From assembly GCA_014799585.1 (NCBI GenBank), contig JAAVHU010000010.1:2244-19966 (forward strand): 17,723 nt of DNA, written 5' to 3'. Within the stretch, counting starts at the first letter, position 1; each line of letters begins with the position of its first letter. This document shows positions 16,312-17,723 of this stretch, piece after piece. Below the pieces are notes generated by a model, which saw only the letters and a list, made by a program, of their open reading frames with translations, searched no databases and had not been told where the DNA came from. Origin of the DNA: Clostridiales bacterium (GTDB taxonomy: Bacteria; Bacillota; Clostridia; Oscillospirales; Acutalibacteraceae). Position numbers and translations under genes: made by a program.

Positions 16312-16358
16312 ATTACTCTCCTTTTTTAGAAATATTATTTGTTAAATCAATTATCTGT

Positions 16359-16387
16359 TTGACTTGAATTTTCTTTTATTGTAATAT
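16359..16387 (+). promoter_or_regulatory. Promoter of the AraC-family regulator gene
   Basis: TTGACT (16359-16364), a 17-bp spacer and TAATAT (16382-16387), with one mismatch in the -35 and one in the -10. Start predicted near 16394. It lies in the 138- to 177-nt A/T-rich gap shared with the divergent GH2 gene. I found no clear direct repeats of AraC type in the gap. Confidence 0.7.
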
Positions 16388-16488
16388 CTTTTATAAGGGA
16401 TTTGTTTTGATATTTTATTAAAAAATTTAGAAATCCTATTCAAGGTATTATGGAACTTATCGGAAACGGGCTGAACAAAGGCTCACAT

Positions 16489-17283
16489 ATGTATTTTTAT
16501 ACTGCATCTCAAACGGCAAAAAAATTATTATACTATCCAATTGCAATCGGAGAGTTTTATTGCAACAAGGATTACAGCGTTGAAAGAACCACAAATTATG
16601 ACAGTATACTTGCAATATACATACTTGACGGAAGCATCACCCTGCAACAGGAAGGCACTGTATTAACAGCATACAGGAACGAGCTTTTACTTGTGGATTG
16701 TTATAAAACGCACAAATACTTTGCTGATGCTAATGCTCATACTGTTTGGGTGCATTTTGACGGCAATAATTCAAGGCAGTGGTTTGAGGAAATCAAATTG
16801 AAAAAAGGGCAAAAAATAAAATGCAATCGGCAAACAGCCGACTGCATTTCAAATATGATTAAATATATTAAATTAAATCAAAATGAATATGATATTTCAA
16901 ATGAGATTTATGCATTGCTTTGTTCAATCAGCAAGGGTAACGAATTAACCAATGAAAACAAAAAGACAGATTTTATTGAAAAATCAAAGGCGTTTATCTT
17001 ATCTAATTATGATAAAAACATATCTGTTAATGATATAGCATATAAAGCTCTGATGAGTGCATCCTTTTTTTCAAAGGTATTTAAAGAAACCACGGGCTTT
17101 TCACCATATGATTATCTTCTTGCAGTTCGCCTTGATAAAGCAAAAGAACTGCTGCAGCAAACGGATGATTCTGTTCAGAACATTGCGTTTAAAACAGGGT
17201 TTAACAGCACATCAAATTTTATTTACTTTTTCAAAAAACAAACAGGTATCTCTCCGCTGAAATTCAGAAAAATCAAGTTTTAG
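16489..17283 (+). CDS. AraC-family transcriptional regulator
   Basis: DNA-binding regulator of sugar-utilisation type. 264 aa from ATG 16489. Seen: an N-terminal cupin-like effector-binding domain (about 15-110, with DYSVERTTNYDSILAIYILDG and a later KTHKYFADANAHTVWVHFDG), a linker, and a C-terminal double HTH (about 165-262) with helices SVNDIAYKALMSASFFSKVFKETTG and SVQNIAFKTGFNSTSNFIYFFKKQTG ending in the conserved SPLKFRK. Start: ATG 16489 has AAAGG at 7 nt; the in-frame ATG at 16450 has AAGG at only 4 nt and would add 13 residues, so it is a possible alternative. The GH2 gene is divergent and the fucosidase gene convergent; both are likely targets, the first more so. Confidence 0.92.
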   Translation: MYFYTASQTAKKLLYYPIAIGEFYCNKDYSVERTTNYDSILAIYILDGSITLQQEGTVLTAYRNELLLVDCYKTHKYFADANAHTVWVHFDGNNSRQWFEEIKLKKGQKIKCNRQTADCISNMIKYIKLNQNEYDISNEIYALLCSISKGNELTNENKKTDFIEKSKAFILSNYDKNISVNDIAYKALMSASFFSKVFKETTGFSPYDYLLAVRLDKAKELLQQTDDSVQNIAFKTGFNSTSNFIYFFKKQTGISPLKFRKIKF

Positions 17284-17300
17284 TGTTTTTACCCAAATGT

Positions 17301-17723
17301 TTATACTGTCCTTTTAATGCCAAGCTGTTCGGCAACATACATAAGGTTATTTATATCACCTTCAACAAGCTTTCCGTTTTTATCAGGAGGAAGATTAATA
17401 ACCATTACATTACCGCTTTTCGTTAATATACGATAATTTTTAATTATTTCCTCTGCATCCATTAATGGTTTGCTTGCATATGTATCAGAATAAAACCAAC
17501 TGAATTCTTGCCTTGAACATATTGTGCATTCAAAAGGAAGATAATATTCCTCGCCATTAAAGGTATAAATCTTAGGGTCATCTTCCCTGCACATATGTGG
17601 ATCCCACAGTCTGAAATCGCACGGGAACATACGGATAGGATCACCATAACGATAATTCTTTGGCAAATATCTTTTGCTTGGTATTCCCTTTCGATTGTTG
17701 AACTTACCGATATTATTGTTTAC
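17301..17723 (-). CDS. Probable GH29 alpha-L-fucosidase, C-terminal part (5' end beyond right edge)
   Basis: The reading frame is open from the right edge, with 140 residues to the TAA at 17303-17301, so this is the end of a longer gene, not a short gene starting at the internal TTG (17666). Seen: the stretch YYLPFECTICSRQEFSWFYSD and the later KSGNVMVINLPPDKNGKL, which resemble the end of the catalytic barrel of GH29 alpha-L-fucosidases (P-E-C ... WFY, then a helix, then N-x-P-P-D-x-x-G). The nucleophile and most of the catalytic barrel lie outside the window. GH29 enzymes remove alpha-L-fucose from glycans such as host mucin. It converges on the AraC-family gene with a 17-nt gap and no clear terminator between them. 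Confidence 0.75.
   Translation of the reverse strand, partial: VNNNIGKFNNRKGIPSKRYLPKNYRYGDPIRMFPCDFRLWDPHMCREDDPKIYTFNGEEYYLPFECTICSRQEFSWFYSDTYASKPLMDAEEIIKNYRILTKSGNVMVINLPPDKNGKLVEGDINNLMYVAEQLGIKRTV

Noticed and set aside
16312..16448. A catabolite-repression (cre) site or AraC direct repeats in the GH2/AraC gap
   Set aside because: I could not find a match to the cre pattern or two convincing direct repeats; the gap is simply A/T-rich apart from the AraC promoter.
17301..17666. A stand-alone 121-residue gene starting with TTG at 17666
   Set aside because: The frame stays open for another 19 codons to the window edge, and the sequence resembles the C-terminal end of a larger glycosidase, so the TTG is internal.
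1..17723. CRISPR, tRNA, transposase or toxin-antitoxin systems
   Set aside because: No regularly spaced repeats, cloverleaf-like sequence, transposase motifs or recognised toxin pairs were seen on either strand.

Overview
The window looks like chromosome of a low-GC, strictly anaerobic Firmicute, most likely a gut member of class Clostridia (Oscillospiraceae/Lachnospiraceae type). The basis is A/T-rich codon choice, strong AGGAGG-type ribosome binding sites, [FeFe]-hydrogenase maturation genes, a ferrous-iron (Feo) operon and glycoside hydrolases next to an AraC regulator. I cannot name a species. I see no tRNA, rRNA, CRISPR array, transposase or phage gene.

Left block, minus strand (1-8064): five tightly packed genes run uvrB > MATE exporter > uvrA > hydE > hydF. 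The gaps are 5 nt, a 4-nt overlap, 1 nt, and an overlap or 9-nt gap depending on the hydF start. Nucleotide excision repair, a multidrug-type exporter and H-cluster maturation therefore probably share one transcript. hydF runs off the left edge. uvrC, hydG and the hydrogenase itself are not in the window.

Middle block, plus strand (8116-10640): a promoter facing away from uvrB should start almost exactly on the ATG of an RluA-family pseudouridine synthase, which has no Shine-Dalgarno, so its mRNA is predicted to be leaderless. Three unrecognised small membrane proteins follow. Between the second and third lie a decayed copy of a hairpin repeat and a 35-codon gene remnant. A perfect bidirectional terminator closes the block. 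On its other side, on the minus strand, is a 19-codon candidate gene with an excellent ribosome binding site.

Iron block (10843-14700): a minus-strand operon feoA-feoA-feoB plus a FeoB-associated Cys-rich peptide is divergent from a short DtxR/MntR-type regulator. The feo promoter is near-perfect (TTGACA-17-TAATAT). TTAG/CTAA inverted-repeat sites sit on its -10 and start site, and another sits on a possible -10 in front of feoB. The regulator has MntR-like ligand positions but a Cys in the place that is Cys in DtxR, which fits iron sensing. FeoB carries an unusual, very acidic ~85-residue insertion in its first outer loop.

Right block (14707-17723): a GH2 glycosidase (minus) is divergent from an AraC-family regulator (plus) with a clear promoter. 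The C-terminal end of a probable GH29 alpha-L-fucosidase (minus) enters from the right edge. Together they look like a small host- or plant-glycan utilisation locus.
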